64,000 nucleotides of DNA from Pseudomonadota bacterium (GCA_018241225.1 JAFEEG010000012.1:62001-126000); one strand, 5' to 3'. Shown: positions 24,516-36,956, numbered from the stretch's first letter. Numbers and translations: made by a program. The notes: generated by a model from the letters alone, not told the origin.

Positions 24516-25565
24516 TCAGCGTGCGCCGCGCACTGCGAACACCTCTACCGGTGCCGCCTTGCCGCGCAACTGCACCGCGCCCAGCGCCTCGGTGTCGCAG
24601 CGCTCGCCTACGGCAGCGCAGGTGTCGGGGTCGATGAGGATCATGCGGCCCACTTCCTTGGTGTGCGACTCCAGCCGCGCGGCCAGGTTCACCGTGTTGC
24701 CGATGCAGGTGTAGGTGGCGCGCGACTGGGTGCCGGTGTAGCCGGCGACCATCTCGCCGGTGGCAATGCCCACGCCGATGCGCAGCAGCGACTTGCCCGC
24801 GCCCGCGCGTTCGTGGTTGAGCACCTGCAGCATGGCGGTCATGTCCAGCGCCGCATGCACCGCGCGCGCCGCGTGGTCGTCCACGGGCAGCGGCGCGCCG
24901 AAGATGCACATGAGGCCGTCGCCGATCATCTGGTTGACCACGCCGCCGTGCTTGTTGATGGCCTCGAACATCAGCGCATACCAGGTGTTGAGCAGCTCGA
25001 TCGTCTCTTCGGCCGGCGTGGACTCCACCAGCGAGGTAAAGCCGCGGATGTCGGCGAACATCACCGTGCCCTGCACGCGCCGCCCGCCCAGCGCAAAGCC
25101 CGACTGCTGCAGGTCTTGCGCCACCTCGGAGGTGGCAAAGCGCCGCACCATTTCCTTTTGCATGTCGCGCAAGCGCTTTTTCTCCAGGCTTGCATCCACG
25201 CGTGCCTTGAGCAGCACCGAGTTCACCGGCTTGTGCAGGTAGTCCTCGGCGCCCAGTTCGATGCAGCGCACCACGTCGGCCATGTCCTCCAGCGACGAGG
25301 TGACCACCACCGGAAGGTCGCGCAGGCGCGGGTCGGTGCCCAGGCGCTCGAGCACCTGGAAGCCGTTCATCTCGGGCATCTCGATGTCCAGCAGCATCAG
25401 GTCGAACTCGTCGGTCTGCAGCATGTCCAGCGCAATGCGGCCGTTTTCGGCGCAGGCCACCCGGTGGCCCTGCTGTTCGAGCCCACGGGTCAGCAGCAGG
25501 CGGTTGACCTTGTTGTCGTCCACCACCAGCAGGCGGGCCGCAGGGGTGTCGTTTGCCTCAGCCAT
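24516..25565 (-). CDS. Response regulator with class III adenylate/guanylate cyclase domain
   Basis: 349 residues: a receiver domain (phosphoacceptor D60 in '[13 protein letters not shown]', K112 in 'HKPVN') joined through a helix to a class III cyclase domain. Metal-binding D172 ('MFADIRGF') and D216 ('MIGDGL') and catalytic N293/R297 ('TVNLAARLE') are present. The position that is Lys in adenine-specific cyclases is Gln (Q212 in 'VNQMIGD'), so ATP preference is less sure. It is downstream of the Hpt gene (8-bp overlap) and a hybrid kinase, so phosphorelay to cyclic nucleotide synthesis is likely. Confidence 0.9.
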   Translation of the reverse strand: MAEANDTPAARLLVVDDNKVNRLLLTRGLEQQGHRVACAENGRIALDMLQTDEFDLMLLDIEMPEMNGFQVLERLGTDPRLRDLPVVVTSSLEDMADVVRCIELGAEDYLHKPVNSVLLKARVDASLEKKRLRDMQKEMVRRFATSEVAQDLQQSGFALGGRRVQGTVMFADIRGFTSLVESTPAEETIELLNTWYALMFEAINKHGGVVNQMIGDGLMCIFGAPLPVDDHAARAVHAALDMTAMLQVLNHERAGAGKSLLRIGVGIATGEMVAGYTGTQSRATYTCIGNTVNLAARLESHTKEVGRMILIDPDTCAAVGERCDTEALGAVQLRGKAAPVEVFAVRGAR

Positions 25566-25895
25566 TGGAGACGCGCTCCTGCAAGGCCATGACGACTTCT
25601 TGCCAATCGTCGTGCAGCTCGGTCAGCGCCGCCGGCGTTGCGGCGGCCAGGCCGCCCAGTTCCAGCGCGCGCGCCTTGGCGGCAAAGTCCAGCGCGCCGA
25701 AGGTCAGGCCGTTCGACTTGAGCGAATGCGCGCTGCGCCGGAAGTCGTCGGCGTTGCCGGCGGCATGCGCGTCGCGCAAGGCCTGCAGCATGACCGGGCC
25801 TTCTTCCAGGAAGGTCTGCACCAGTTCACCGATGAAATCGGCGCCGGCTGTCTGCTCCAGCTCGGCCCATGCGGCGGAGTCGATGACGCCACTGC

Positions 25896-25899
<4 letters not shown>
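25558..25899 (-). CDS. Hpt domain phosphotransfer protein
   Basis: A 113-residue stand-alone histidine phosphotransfer domain. The conserved '[16 protein letters not shown]' contains the phosphorylatable H58. Length and four-helix pattern match the family. It is sandwiched between the hybrid kinase (4-bp ATGA overlap) and the receiver-cyclase (8-bp overlap), so it very probably carries phosphate from the kinase's receiver domains to the cyclase's receiver. Confidence 0.9.
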
Positions 25900-29645
<3,746 letters not shown>

Positions 29646-29742
29646 GGGGCGACAGACCTCCTCTCGTTTGCAGTGGCATGCGCCGGCAAGATGACGCATT
29701 GGCCGGCAGTCTAATGCTGGCGCCGGCTGCAGCCGAGGGCTT

Positions 29743-30390
29743 TCACGCCGTGGCCACGAACATCGGGAAGCTGGTGCGCCAGCCGTCAGGCCCTCGCTCG
29801 AAAGGTCGTGTCAGCGCGGCCTGGTCTTCGCGGCTCAGGTTGCGCCACAGGAAGTCGCGCTCGTTGCCTGCGGCGCCCTGGACATAGAGCTGGGTCGTCA
29901 GCAATTCGCGCGGGCCCTGCTTGACCTTGAAATGGATGTGCGGCGTGCGCCCGGTGTAGGGCACCGGCCGCAGGGTGTGAAAGCGCCAGCGGCCCTCGGC
30001 GTCGGCCTGCACCCGGCCAAAGCCCTGGAAGGCAGGGTCGGCGCGCCCCCCATCGCCCGGGTGGTGATAGTGGCCGGCCTGGTCGCATTGCCAGATCTCG
30101 ACAGTGGCCCCAGCCAGCGGCTGGCCGCGCAGGTCGGCCACCGTGCCCTCGACCCATGCCGGCTCGCCGCCGTGGTGGTTCAGCGCTCCGTTGTGCAGCA
30201 GGTCGTTGTCGGTATCGGCGGGCAGCTGCACGGGGTAGAAGGGCCCTTCGGTCTGCGATGGCGTGGGCCGGCGCGACCCGGTGCCGGTCTGCGCGCGCGC
30301 CAGGCCCAGGCACAGCGCAGGAAAGGCCACCAGCGCGGCCGCCGTGGCGCGCCGCCGGGGCATCGAGAAATCCGGGCGAGGCAGATGCAT
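29743..30390 (-). CDS. Intradiol ring-cleavage dioxygenase family protein, exported
   Basis: 215 residues from the chosen start. After a twin-arginine-like leader ([14 protein letters not shown]... ending ARAQ), the catechol/protocatechuate dioxygenase core shows '[23 protein letters not shown]', and the non-heme Fe ligands Y108 (GHYHHPG), Y145, H151 and H153 ([12 protein letters not shown]). Secreted homologues of unknown substrate are common. The start is uncertain: ATGs at 30426, 30405 and 30363 are all in frame and none has a good ribosome-binding site. It is convergent with nothing and follows the aldolase gene on the same strand. Confidence 0.78.
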   Translation of the reverse strand: MHLPRPDFSMPRRRATAAALVAFPALCLGLARAQTGTGSRRPTPSQTEGPFYPVQLPADTDNDLLHNGALNHHGGEPAWVEGTVADLRGQPLAGATVEIWQCDQAGHYHHPGDGGRADPAFQGFGRVQADAEGRWRFHTLRPVPYTGRTPHIHFKVKQGPRELLTTQLYVQGAAGNERDFLWRNLSREDQAALTRPFERGPDGWRTSFPMFVATA

Positions 30391-30487
30391 GGTGGACCCG
30401 AGCATGGCCCGTCGCGGGCTTTGCATCAAGCCGGGCTGGCTTGACCCGACACGTCCCTGCGGTCTTCCCGGCGCGGCCGTGCCGACC

Positions 30488-31246
30488 TTACTGGCGGAAG
30501 CTCGAGTCGATGCGGTCGAGCTTGCGCAGAAGTGCCGGCCAGGCGAACTGCCCGCCCATGCCGCCGGTCTGCACCTTCATCGCCTGCGCCACGCCCTGCA
30601 CGATGCGCGGGTCGACCTGCGTGAGCTCGCTGCCGCCCGACTGCGCCGCGATCTGGATCTGGCAGGTGGTCTCGAACACGTACATCGAGAGAAAGGCGTC
30701 GGCAATGGTCTTGCCGCAGGTCAGCAGGCCGTGGTTGCGCAGCATGAGGAAGTTGGCTTCACCCAGGTCGGCCTGCAGGCGCGGCTTCTCGTCGTCGCGG
30801 AAGGCCACGCCCTCGTAGTCGTGATAGGCCAGCGAGGCGAGCACGAAGGTGGACTGCTGGCTGATGGGCAGCACGCCGTTCTTCTGCGCGCTGACGGCCA
30901 CGCCGGCGCGGGTGTGGGTGTGCAGCACGCACTGCACGTCGTCGCGTACCGCGTGCACTGCGCTGTGGATGACGAAGCCGGCCGGGTTCACCGGGAAGGG
31001 CGTGTCATTGAGCTTGTTGCACTCCTGATCGACCTTGACCAGGCTGGAGGCGGTGATCTCGTCGAACATCAGCCCGTAGGGGTTGATGAGGAAGTGGTGC
31101 TCCGGGCCCGGAATGCGGGCGCTGATGTGGGTAAAGACCAGGTCGCTCCAGCCGTACTGCGCCACCAGCCGGTAGCAGGCGGCCAGGTCGACGCGAAGTT
31201 GCCACTCTTCGGGCGAGACCTTGTCTTGGAGGGAGGGGATGTTCAT
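30488..31246 (-). CDS. Class II aldolase/adducin family protein
   Basis: 252 residues of the zinc-dependent class II aldolase/adducin fold: 'YGWSDLVFTHISARIPG', 'HTHTRAGVAVSAQ' and 'LRNHGLLTCGKTIADAFLSMYVFE' provide the His/Glu metal ligands and active site. The start at 31246 follows AAGGAGA. Such proteins act as sugar-phosphate aldolases, decarboxylases or epimerases; this ~250-aa subgroup is often annotated only to family. It is divergent from the Crp/Fnr gene and may be under its control. Confidence 0.85.
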   Translation of the reverse strand: MNIPSLQDKVSPEEWQLRVDLAACYRLVAQYGWSDLVFTHISARIPGPEHHFLINPYGLMFDEITASSLVKVDQECNKLNDTPFPVNPAGFVIHSAVHAVRDDVQCVLHTHTRAGVAVSAQKNGVLPISQQSTFVLASLAYHDYEGVAFRDDEKPRLQADLGEANFLMLRNHGLLTCGKTIADAFLSMYVFETTCQIQIAAQSGGSELTQVDPRIVQGVAQAMKVQTGGMGGQFAWPALLRKLDRIDSSFRQ

Positions 31247-31388
31247 GCAGTTGTCTCCTTGGAATGCGCCTGGGATGGGCGGCGCGCGTGGACCGTTGGG
31301 GCGGTGTTCCATGATGCGAAGCGCGCCTCGGGCAGACTGTCACATTCTTATCAATGCAGGGTTAGTCCCGGGGTGCCATTTTCCGGTC

Positions 31389-32114
31389 ATGCAAGCTTTT
31401 TCAGACAACCCTTGGTTTCGCAGCCTGCCGCAGATGCAGGCCCATGCGCTTGTGGATGCCGCCCAACCGATGAAGCTGGGGGCGGGCAAGGTGCTCTATC
31501 GGCAGGGCGATGCGCTCGGGCCTTCCACGCCAGCCTTCTTCGGGCTGGCCAGCGGGAGCATGAAGCTGTCCATACTCAACAGCGACGGCAAGGAGGGCAT
31601 CCTCACCGTCATAGAACCAGGCAACTGGATCGGCGAAGTGGCGCTGCTGGACAACACCCGGCGGCGCGCACACAACGCCATTGCGCTGGACGGATGCGAG
31701 CTGGCCGCGGTGACTGCCAAGGCCTTCGAGGCGCTCATGCGGGACCCGGAGTTCGCCCGCGCCGTTGCCAAGCTGGTGGCCGCCCGTCTTCGCCTGGCCT
31801 ACGAGGCGCTGGCCGGCCAGACGCTGCAGAGCATGCGCCAGCGGGTGGCGCGCCGCCTGGTGATGCTGGCACACGGCGACATTACCCAGTCCACCCGTGG
31901 CCGCATGCACGTGAGCACCTCGCAGGACAACCTGGCCATGATGCTGGGCGTGAGCCGGCCCACGCTGAGCAAGGAACTGCAGGCGCTGGCCAAGGCCGGA
32001 GCCATTGCGTTGCGATATGGGCAGATCGAGATCCTGGCCATGGAGCGACTGCGCGTGGCCGGCCAGTTGGCCCTGTCGGACCCGACAGGGCAGGACGATT
32101 TCCAGCCCGCCTAG
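31389..32114 (+). CDS. Crp/Fnr family transcriptional regulator
   Basis: 241 residues. An N-terminal cNMP-binding beta-barrel ('KVLYRQGDALGPSTPAFFGLASGSMKLS', 'NWIGEVALLDNTRRRAHNAIA') precedes a C-terminal winged helix ('HVSTSQDNLAMMLGVSRPTLSKELQALAKAGAI'). There is no N-terminal Cys cluster, so it is not an oxygen-sensing FNR. The E. coli CRP phosphate-cassette 'GELAL..RAA' is represented only as 'GEVALLDNTRRR', so cAMP binding is unsure. It faces away from the class II aldolase gene; 142 bp separates them. Confidence 0.88.
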   Translation: MQAFSDNPWFRSLPQMQAHALVDAAQPMKLGAGKVLYRQGDALGPSTPAFFGLASGSMKLSILNSDGKEGILTVIEPGNWIGEVALLDNTRRRAHNAIALDGCELAAVTAKAFEALMRDPEFARAVAKLVAARLRLAYEALAGQTLQSMRQRVARRLVMLAHGDITQSTRGRMHVSTSQDNLAMMLGVSRPTLSKELQALAKAGAIALRYGQIEILAMERLRVAGQLALSDPTGQDDFQPA

Positions 32115-32437
32115 GCGTCGTCGGAAAAATTGGCTTGCTGCAGTGCCGCACGCGCAGCCTGGCGCAGGCTGGTCACCCACAGCCGCGCGTGGCGCTGCTC
32201 GCGGCTTTCGAAGCGTTCGGTGAACTTGCGGATGGCGGGGCGTTCGATGGCCACCATGGTCATCCAGTCGGTGCCGGCAAAGCCCGGTGCGTCGTTGCTG
32301 CGCATGACCAGGGCGGGGCGCAGCGACATGACCCACTCGGTGGGAACGTGCGGATCGTTGTCCAGCATGCGCAGCGCGATCTTTGCCGCCTTCGGGCTGA
32401 GCACCTGCACTTTTTGATAGATGAAATCCAGATCCAT
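32111..32437 (-). CDS. Hypothetical protein (108 aa)
   Basis: A family I do not recognise with certainty. The product is small and basic, 'MDLDFIYQKVQVLSPKAAKIALRMLDND' then 'IERPAIRKFTERFESREQRHARLWV', and is predicted helical with no signal or membrane segment. The start at 32437 gives the compact form; the frame is open to 32560 without resemblance to a gene start. It overlaps the convergent crp/fnr stop by 4 bp. Confidence 0.6.
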   Translation of the reverse strand: MDLDFIYQKVQVLSPKAAKIALRMLDNDPHVPTEWVMSLRPALVMRSNDAPGFAGTDWMTMVAIERPAIRKFTERFESREQRHARLWVTSLRQAARAALQQANFSDDA

Positions 32438-32699
32438 TCTGTTACGTCTGTTCGAGGTCGCGAGAATAGCGGGACTTTTGCGGGGGGCTATTCGTAGTTT
32501 GCCGTACAACATTTGGTCATAAGCTAAAAGTATGTGAATTTTGCACAGACGATTACACATTGTGAAACGTCTTGCTTCACCTGCTTCGGTTTCGTGGGCC
32601 TATACAGGCAACTCGCGTGTCCGAAATCCGACGCCTGCCTGGCATTGCGCCTGTTGCCGGACCTGCGAGGTGAGGGGCTCATCGGCTGGAGACTGCAAC
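32438..32699. promoter_or_regulatory. AT-rich leader region upstream of the four-helix protein gene
   Basis: A 262-bp spacer between divergent genes, distinctly AT-rich around 32510-32585. It holds the short palindrome CACA-T-TGTG (32556-32564) and the inverted repeat GTGAA (32562-32566)/TTCAC (32576-32580). These could be operator sites, but neither matches the CRP consensus spacing. Nothing else is called here. Confidence 0.3.
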
Positions 32700-33161
32700 A
32701 TGGAAGAGGACGGAACAATCAATGTGCTGCGGCTGCTCGTCCAATCCTGCGTGGATGGTGAAGGTGAATACGACGAATGCGCCCGGCACACGCAGAACGT
32801 CGAGTTGCGCGAACTCTTTGCCTACCGCGCACAAGCCTGCCGCGAGGAGGCAGCCGAACTCGAAGCCGTCATGCGCGACCTTGGCGCAAGACCCGAACAT
32901 CGCGGCTCGATGCTGGGCGTTGCGCATCGCGGCTGGATGGCGCTTCGCAGTTCCCTGTCGGCCAATGGTGACGGGGTGTTGCTGGAAGGATGCGAGCGCG
33001 CCGAGGAAATAGCGCTGAAGCTCTATCGCGGCGTTCTGTGCGGACCGCTGCCGGAATCCATCCGGCACCTGGTGCTCAAGCACTATGAACTGGCGCGGCT
33101 GACGCGGGACCACGTGCGGATGCTGCGCGTGCGAATGGTCGCCGTGGAGGCCGATGCGTGA
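32700..33161 (+). CDS. PA2169-like four-helix-bundle (DUF2383) protein
   Basis: 153 residues, entirely helical: 'INVLRLLVQSCVDGEGEYDECARH', 'ELRELFAYRAQACREEAAELEAVMRDLG', then 'GVLLEGCERAEEIALKLYRGVL'. This ferritin-like four-helix pattern and length match the PA2169/DUF2383 family, often linked to stress or stationary phase. The ATG at 32700 is the first methionine with family resemblance. It ends 3 bp before the tRNA-Arg 3' end on the opposite strand. Confidence 0.7.
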   Translation: MEEDGTINVLRLLVQSCVDGEGEYDECARHTQNVELRELFAYRAQACREEAAELEAVMRDLGARPEHRGSMLGVAHRGWMALRSSLSANGDGVLLEGCERAEEIALKLYRGVLCGPLPESIRHLVLKHYELARLTRDHVRMLRVRMVAVEADA

Positions 33162-33164
33162 TCT

Positions 33165-33241
33165 TGGCCTGCCCGGAGGGGATCGAACCCCCGACAACCT
33201 GCTTAGAAGGCAGGTGCTCTATCCAACTGAGCTACGGGCAG
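33165..33241 (-). tRNA. tRNA-Arg (anticodon TCT)
   Basis: Reading the minus strand, all four arms form: acceptor CTGCCCG/CGGGCAG, D stem GCTC/GAGC, anticodon stem CCTGC/GCAGG around CTTCTAA (anticodon TCT), and T arm GGGGG-TTCGATC-CCCTC. The discriminator is G and CCA is encoded (33165-33167 on the complement). 77 nt including CCA. Confidence 0.97.
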
Positions 33242-33281
33242 ACAAGCCCTTGATTTTGCCACGCGAGGCAAGGGGCCCGGC

Positions 33282-33728
33282 ATGACAACGCCGCGGCAAG
33301 GCGACCCGCACCGGCTCGAGCGATTCGTGCAGGCGCAGGCGCCGCTCTATCGCGAGGTGTGCGCCGAACTGGCCGCCGGCGAAAAGCGCAGCCACTGGAT
33401 GTGGTTCGTCTTTCCGCAGCTGGCGCAGCTCGGCCACAGCAGCACCGCGCAGTTCTACGGCATCGGCTCGCGTGCCGAAGCGGCCGCGTATTGGCTGCAT
33501 CCCCAGTTGGGTGAACGCCTGGCCGAGTGCACGTCGCTGGTGCTGGCGCTGCAGGGCCGCACGGCCTTCGAGGTGTTCCATTCGCCTGACGACCTCAAGT
33601 TTCGCTCGTGCATGACGCTGTTTCATTGCGTGGTGCCGCAGGTGGCCTTGTTCGGCCAGGCGCTGCACAAGTACTACGGGGGCCAGGCCGACCCGCTCAC
33701 GCTGTCGCTGCTCGACGGCATGGATTGA
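33282..33728 (+). CDS. DUF1810 family protein
   Basis: 148 residues with the strong DUF1810 signature 'GEKRSHWMWFVFPQLAQLG' and 'YWLHPQLGERLAECTSLVL', plus 'FRSCMTLFHCVVP' and 'KYYGGQADPLTLSLL' at the end. Cytosolic, no known biochemistry; members are frequently linked to calpastatin-like naming without evidence. The gene is monocistronic, starting 40 bp beyond the tRNA-Arg 5' end on the opposite strand. Confidence 0.88.
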   Translation: MTTPRQGDPHRLERFVQAQAPLYREVCAELAAGEKRSHWMWFVFPQLAQLGHSSTAQFYGIGSRAEAAAYWLHPQLGERLAECTSLVLALQGRTAFEVFHSPDDLKFRSCMTLFHCVVPQVALFGQALHKYYGGQADPLTLSLLDGMD

Positions 33729-33817
33729 GCGCGGCCGCGCCTGTCGCCTTGGCGGCGGACTCTGGCCGCGCTTGCGCTCGATACTGCCGCCTCGATTCAG
33801 ACAACAGGAAGCTCGGC

Positions 33818-34594
33818 ATGGACATTCGGAACAAGGTAGCAGTAGTCACCGGTGCGGCCAGCGGCATCGGCCGCGCGGTGGCAATCCGGCTTGCACAAGA
33901 GGGTGCGCGCGCCGTGGTGGCGGCCGACCTCGACCTGGCGGGTGCGCAGGCGGTGGCCGGCGAAATCGGCTCGCAGGCGCTGGCCGTGCGGTGCGACGTG
34001 AGCCAGGAAGCCGACATCCAGGCGCTGGTGGCGACCGCGCGCGAGCGTTTCGGGCAGGTCGACATCTTCATCTCCAATGCCGGCATCCTGGGCCGACCGG
34101 GCGGCTTCGAGCTGGAAGACGCCCTGTGGGACAAGATGTGGCAGATCCATGGCATGGCCCACGTCTGGGCCGCGCGTGCGGTGGTGCCCGACATGGTGGC
34201 GCGGGGCGAGGGTTATTTCCTGGTCACCGCTTCGGCGGCCGGCCTGCTCAATATCGTGGAAACGGCACCGTATGGCGTGACCAAGCATGCCGCCGTGGCC
34301 TTTGCCGAATGGCTGCGCATTGCCTATGGCCGCCGCGGGCTGCGTGTGTCGTGCCTGTGCCCCCAGTCGGTGCAGACCGGCATGGTGACCGGCGACGGCG
34401 GCTCGGCAGGGCACGACGGCATCCTGAGCGCCGAGCAGGTGGCCGCCGAGGTGGTGGCCACGATGGCCAGCGAGAAGTTCCTGGTGCTGCCGCATCCGCA
34501 GGTGCTGCAGTACTTCCAGGCCAAGGCGGAGGACTACGACCGATGGCTCGGCGGCATGCAGAAACTGCACGCGATGCACACCGCCAAGGGCTGA
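33818..34594 (+). CDS. SDR family NAD(P)-dependent oxidoreductase
   Basis: A 258-residue classical short-chain dehydrogenase: cofactor motif 'VTGAASGIGRAVA' (TGxxxGIG), 'ISNAGILGRPGGF', the active-site 'YGVTKHAAVAF' (YxxxK) and a C-terminal substrate lid. The start at 33818 follows ACAGGAAG. The conserved NNAG is ISNAG here. Substrate is not predictable; it is alone, 89 bp after the DUF1810 gene. Confidence 0.9.
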   Translation: MDIRNKVAVVTGAASGIGRAVAIRLAQEGARAVVAADLDLAGAQAVAGEIGSQALAVRCDVSQEADIQALVATARERFGQVDIFISNAGILGRPGGFELEDALWDKMWQIHGMAHVWAARAVVPDMVARGEGYFLVTASAAGLLNIVETAPYGVTKHAAVAFAEWLRIAYGRRGLRVSCLCPQSVQTGMVTGDGGSAGHDGILSAEQVAAEVVATMASEKFLVLPHPQVLQYFQAKAEDYDRWLGGMQKLHAMHTAKG

Positions 34595-34694
34595 CAGTTC
34601 AGCGACGGGGCAGGCCCGGCGCATCGGGCCTGAGCGGGCTGCTCGACGTAAAGTTGTATTGCGTGAATTAAGTCCTTTTATCTACACTTTCGCG

Positions 34695-35057
34695 ATGCGC
34701 CGCGGATTCGTTCTCGTGTTGTTGTTCATGACCCTCATGTCGCAGTTCCTTGCGCTTGCGGGTCGTGCCGACGCGCTTGGGCACATCAGGAGCAGCAAGA
34801 GCGATTCGCATGCCGTGCTGCATTGGAAGGGTCAGGCGCATCATCACCAGGCCGATGGGTCCCTGGCACACGATGAGTCGAGCGCGTCGATACAGCACCT
34901 TCTCGCCGACCTTGTGTTGACGGAGCCGGGATTGCCGTCATCCCTGCACATCCCAGTGCCTCTTGCCGCAAGGGCGCAGCCCTTGCCGCGCAACGAGCTG
35001 CTCATGCCCAGCCCGCACCTCGCGGGCCTTAGACGCCCCCCTCGTCTGGTTGCGTGA
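34695..35057 (+). CDS. Secreted His-rich small protein, CzcI-like in layout
   Basis: 120 residues with a clear signal peptide (MRRGFVLVLLFMTLMSQFLALAGRADA). The mature part contains 'HAVLHWKGQAHHHQADGSLAHDESS' as a His cluster and a C-terminal 'HLAGLRRPPRLVA'. This overall plan (leader, His-rich patch, short RPPR-type end) resembles small periplasmic proteins of heavy-metal resistance loci (CzcI-like), but there is no Cys motif and no czc genes nearby. A TTG at 34659 extends the frame. Treat as a hypothetical exported, possibly metal-binding, protein. Confidence 0.55.
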   Translation: MRRGFVLVLLFMTLMSQFLALAGRADALGHIRSSKSDSHAVLHWKGQAHHHQADGSLAHDESSASIQHLLADLVLTEPGLPSSLHIPVPLAARAQPLPRNELLMPSPHLAGLRRPPRLVA

Positions 35058-35242
35058 CCGTCCGTGGCTCGCGCGTTGCGCGCGAGCCTGAACGGCTGTC
35101 CGCACGTCGGCATGCGCCCCAAGGCGCGCCGGCGAACACCATATCTGCCTTCGACTTCAGCCTTGCGACCGAACGCGCCGTGCCCTGGATGGGTTGGCCG
35201 GCGATCGGTACCGCTGGTCAGGGCGCCCCGAGGAGTTTCTAC

Positions 35243-36121
35243 ATGTCCATGTACGGCGTCATTCACGCGGCACGCCGCATCGCCAACGGTCCGCTGGTGC
35301 GGCCCGCCCGTCTGAAATGGGAAAGGCAGCAGTTCCTGGCCCCGCAAAACCATGCAGCCCTTTTTGGCGTCTACGCCAGTTTTGCGCAAGCCAGGCACGA
35401 CCTTCCGCAGGAGAACCCCGGTTTCCACCTGGAAACGCTGTCGGGCCAGTACGTCAACATCCGAATCAAGAGGGTGTTCGAGTACGACTACCCGGTGATG
35501 CGCTGGCTCGAGAAAGCCTTTCAGCATGGCGCGACAAGGGTGCTCGACATCGGCGGCTCGGTCGGTGTCCATTACTTTGCCTATGGCCGCTACCTGGAGA
35601 TGCCGGCCGAGTTGTCCTGGGAAATCGTCGAGGTGGCCGAGATGGTCGACATCGGGCGGCGGATTGCGCAAGAGCGCGATGCGGCATCCCTGAAGTTCAC
35701 GACCGACCTGAATGCGGCGATCGATGCCGGGTGCCACGACGTGTGGATATCGGCCGGTGCCATCCAGTATTTCGAGGATGCCCATCCGGCGGACCTGTTG
35801 CGGCGCACTGAAAAGCGGCCCGCGCATGTACTGCTGAACAAGTTGCCGCTGCACGACGGCGAAGACTACGTCACGACCCAGAACCTGGGACAGGGTGCGT
35901 TCTCGCCTTTTCACATCTACAACAAGGCGCGGTTCATCGAGTCCATCGAGGCGCTGGGCTACACGCTCTGGGACTCCTGGGACGTTCACGAGCTTTCGCT
36001 GCATATCCCGGGGCACCCCGAATGCTCGTTCGGCGCTTTCTCGGGTCTTTATTTCGTCGACACGAAGCAGGTGCAGCCAGACAGAAAAGCCCGCCCGGTT
36101 GCCCAGGCGGGCTTGCTGTAG
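35243..36121 (+). CDS. TIGR04325-type methyltransferase
   Basis: 292 residues. The SAM-binding motif I is 'VLDIGGSVGVHYFAYGRYL'; 'WEIVEVAEMVDIGRRIAQE' and 'VWISAGAIQYFED' match the putative methyltransferases of the TIGR04325 family, often found with surface polysaccharide genes. The ATG at 35243 has a strong CGAGGAG 8 nt upstream; the frame is open another 63 codons upstream. The last ~12 codons coincide with a hairpin terminator serving the opposing tRNA-Pro. No glycan genes accompany it here. Confidence 0.8.
   Translation: MSMYGVIHAARRIANGPLVRPARLKWERQQFLAPQNHAALFGVYASFAQARHDLPQENPGFHLETLSGQYVNIRIKRVFEYDYPVMRWLEKAFQHGATRVLDIGGSVGVHYFAYGRYLEMPAELSWEIVEVAEMVDIGRRIAQERDAASLKFTTDLNAAIDAGCHDVWISAGAIQYFEDAHPADLLRRTEKRPAHVLLNKLPLHDGEDYVTTQNLGQGAFSPFHIYNKARFIESIEALGYTLWDSWDVHELSLHIPGHPECSFGAFSGLYFVDTKQVQPDRKARPVAQAGLL
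36085..36116 (-). terminator. Terminator of tRNA-Pro, embedded in the methyltransferase 3' end
   Basis: GCCCGCC (36089-36095), a 10-nt loop and GGCGGGC (36106-36112), with AAAA at 36085-36088 giving TTTT on the minus strand. It lies 11 nt beyond the mature tRNA-Pro 3' end, in the right orientation for Rho-independent termination. Its plus-strand copy encodes the last residues of the convergent methyltransferase. Confidence 0.8.
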
Positions 36122-36126
36122 TCGTG

Positions 36127-36203
36127 TGGTCGGAACGGCGGGATTCGAACTCGCGACCCTCTGCTCCCAAAGCAGATGCGCTACCAGGCTGCGCTACGTT
36201 CCG
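36127..36203 (-). tRNA. tRNA-Pro (anticodon TGG)
   Basis: Minus strand: acceptor CGGAACG/CGTTCCG, D stem GCGC/GCGC with loop AGCCTGGTA, anticodon stem TCTGC/GCAGA around TTTGGGA (anticodon TGG), and T arm with GTTCGAATC. Discriminator A, CCA encoded (36127-36129 complement). One A-C mismatch in the T stem. Confidence 0.97.
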
Positions 36204-36248
36204 ACAAGCCTCGCATTGTAGCCGCAGCGCGGGGCCTGCTTTTTCCGC

Positions 36249-36956
36249 TCAACGCCTCTCGTACTGCGTCTTGCCGAAAAGGACCTCGCGCGACTTGTCG
36301 TCGGTGATGGGTTTGCGCAGCTCGGCCAGCACCTTCACGCCGCGCTCGACTGCCGGGCGCTGTGCGATGCCGTCGAACCACTTCTTCAGGCTTGGATAGT
36401 CTTCCAGCACGATCCCCTGGTTCTGCCAGCTGCGCAGCCAGGGGAAGATGGCGATGTCGGCAATGGTGTAGTCGTTGCCGGCAATGAAGCGGTGCCTGGC
36501 CAGCTGCCGATCGATCACGCCGTACAGGCGCTTGGCCTCGTTGGTGTAGCGGTCGACCGCGTAGGCAATCTTCTCCGGCGCGTACATGCGAAAGTGATGC
36601 GCCTGGCCCAGCATGGGGCCTACGCCGCCCATCTGGAACATGAGCCACTGCAGTACGTCATAGCGCTCGCGCTCACCCTGGGGCAAGAACTTGCCCGTCT
36701 TGCCGGCCAGGTAGACCAGGATGGCGCCCGACTCGAACAGCGAGATCGGCTTGCCGTCCGGCCCTTGCGGGTCGACGATGGCCGGGATCTTGTTGTTGGG
36801 GCTGATGGCCAGGAACTCCGGCGCGAACTGGTCGCCCTTGCCGATGTTGACCGGATGCACGCGGTACGGCAGCCCGCATTCCTCCAGCATGATGTGAACC
36901 TTGTGGCCGTTGGGCGTGGGCCAGGAATAGACGTCGATGGTCTTGGAGTCGGACAT
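36249..36956 (-). CDS. Glutathione S-transferase family protein (YfcG/Nu-class-like)
   Basis: 235 residues. The N-terminal thioredoxin-fold domain starts 'IDVYSWPTPNGHKVHIMLEECGLPY', with 'TPNG' in place of a catalytic Cys, as in YfcG/YghU-type enzymes; 'NNKIPAIVD' (cis-Pro) and 'LFESGAILVYLA' bind glutathione. The helical C-terminal domain includes 'YTIADIAIFPWLRSW'. Nu-class members show disulfide-bond reductase or peroxidase activity with glutathione. The gene follows tRNA-Pro on the same strand, upstream in transcription. Start at 36956 is preceded by TGGAAGCAG. Confidence 0.9.
   Translation of the reverse strand: MSDSKTIDVYSWPTPNGHKVHIMLEECGLPYRVHPVNIGKGDQFAPEFLAISPNNKIPAIVDPQGPDGKPISLFESGAILVYLAGKTGKFLPQGERERYDVLQWLMFQMGGVGPMLGQAHHFRMYAPEKIAYAVDRYTNEAKRLYGVIDRQLARHRFIAGNDYTIADIAIFPWLRSWQNQGIVLEDYPSLKKWFDGIAQRPAVERGVKVLAELRKPITDDKSREVLFGKTQYERR

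Noticed and set aside
32522..32580. CRP-binding site in the AT-rich leader
   Set aside because: TGTGA and CACA elements occur but with wrong spacing for the TGTGA-N6-TCACA consensus.
33165..36203. Genomic island bounded by the two tRNA genes
   Set aside because: The tRNAs differ (Arg, Pro), no integrase or flanking direct repeats were seen, and the genes between include ordinary chromosomal types.
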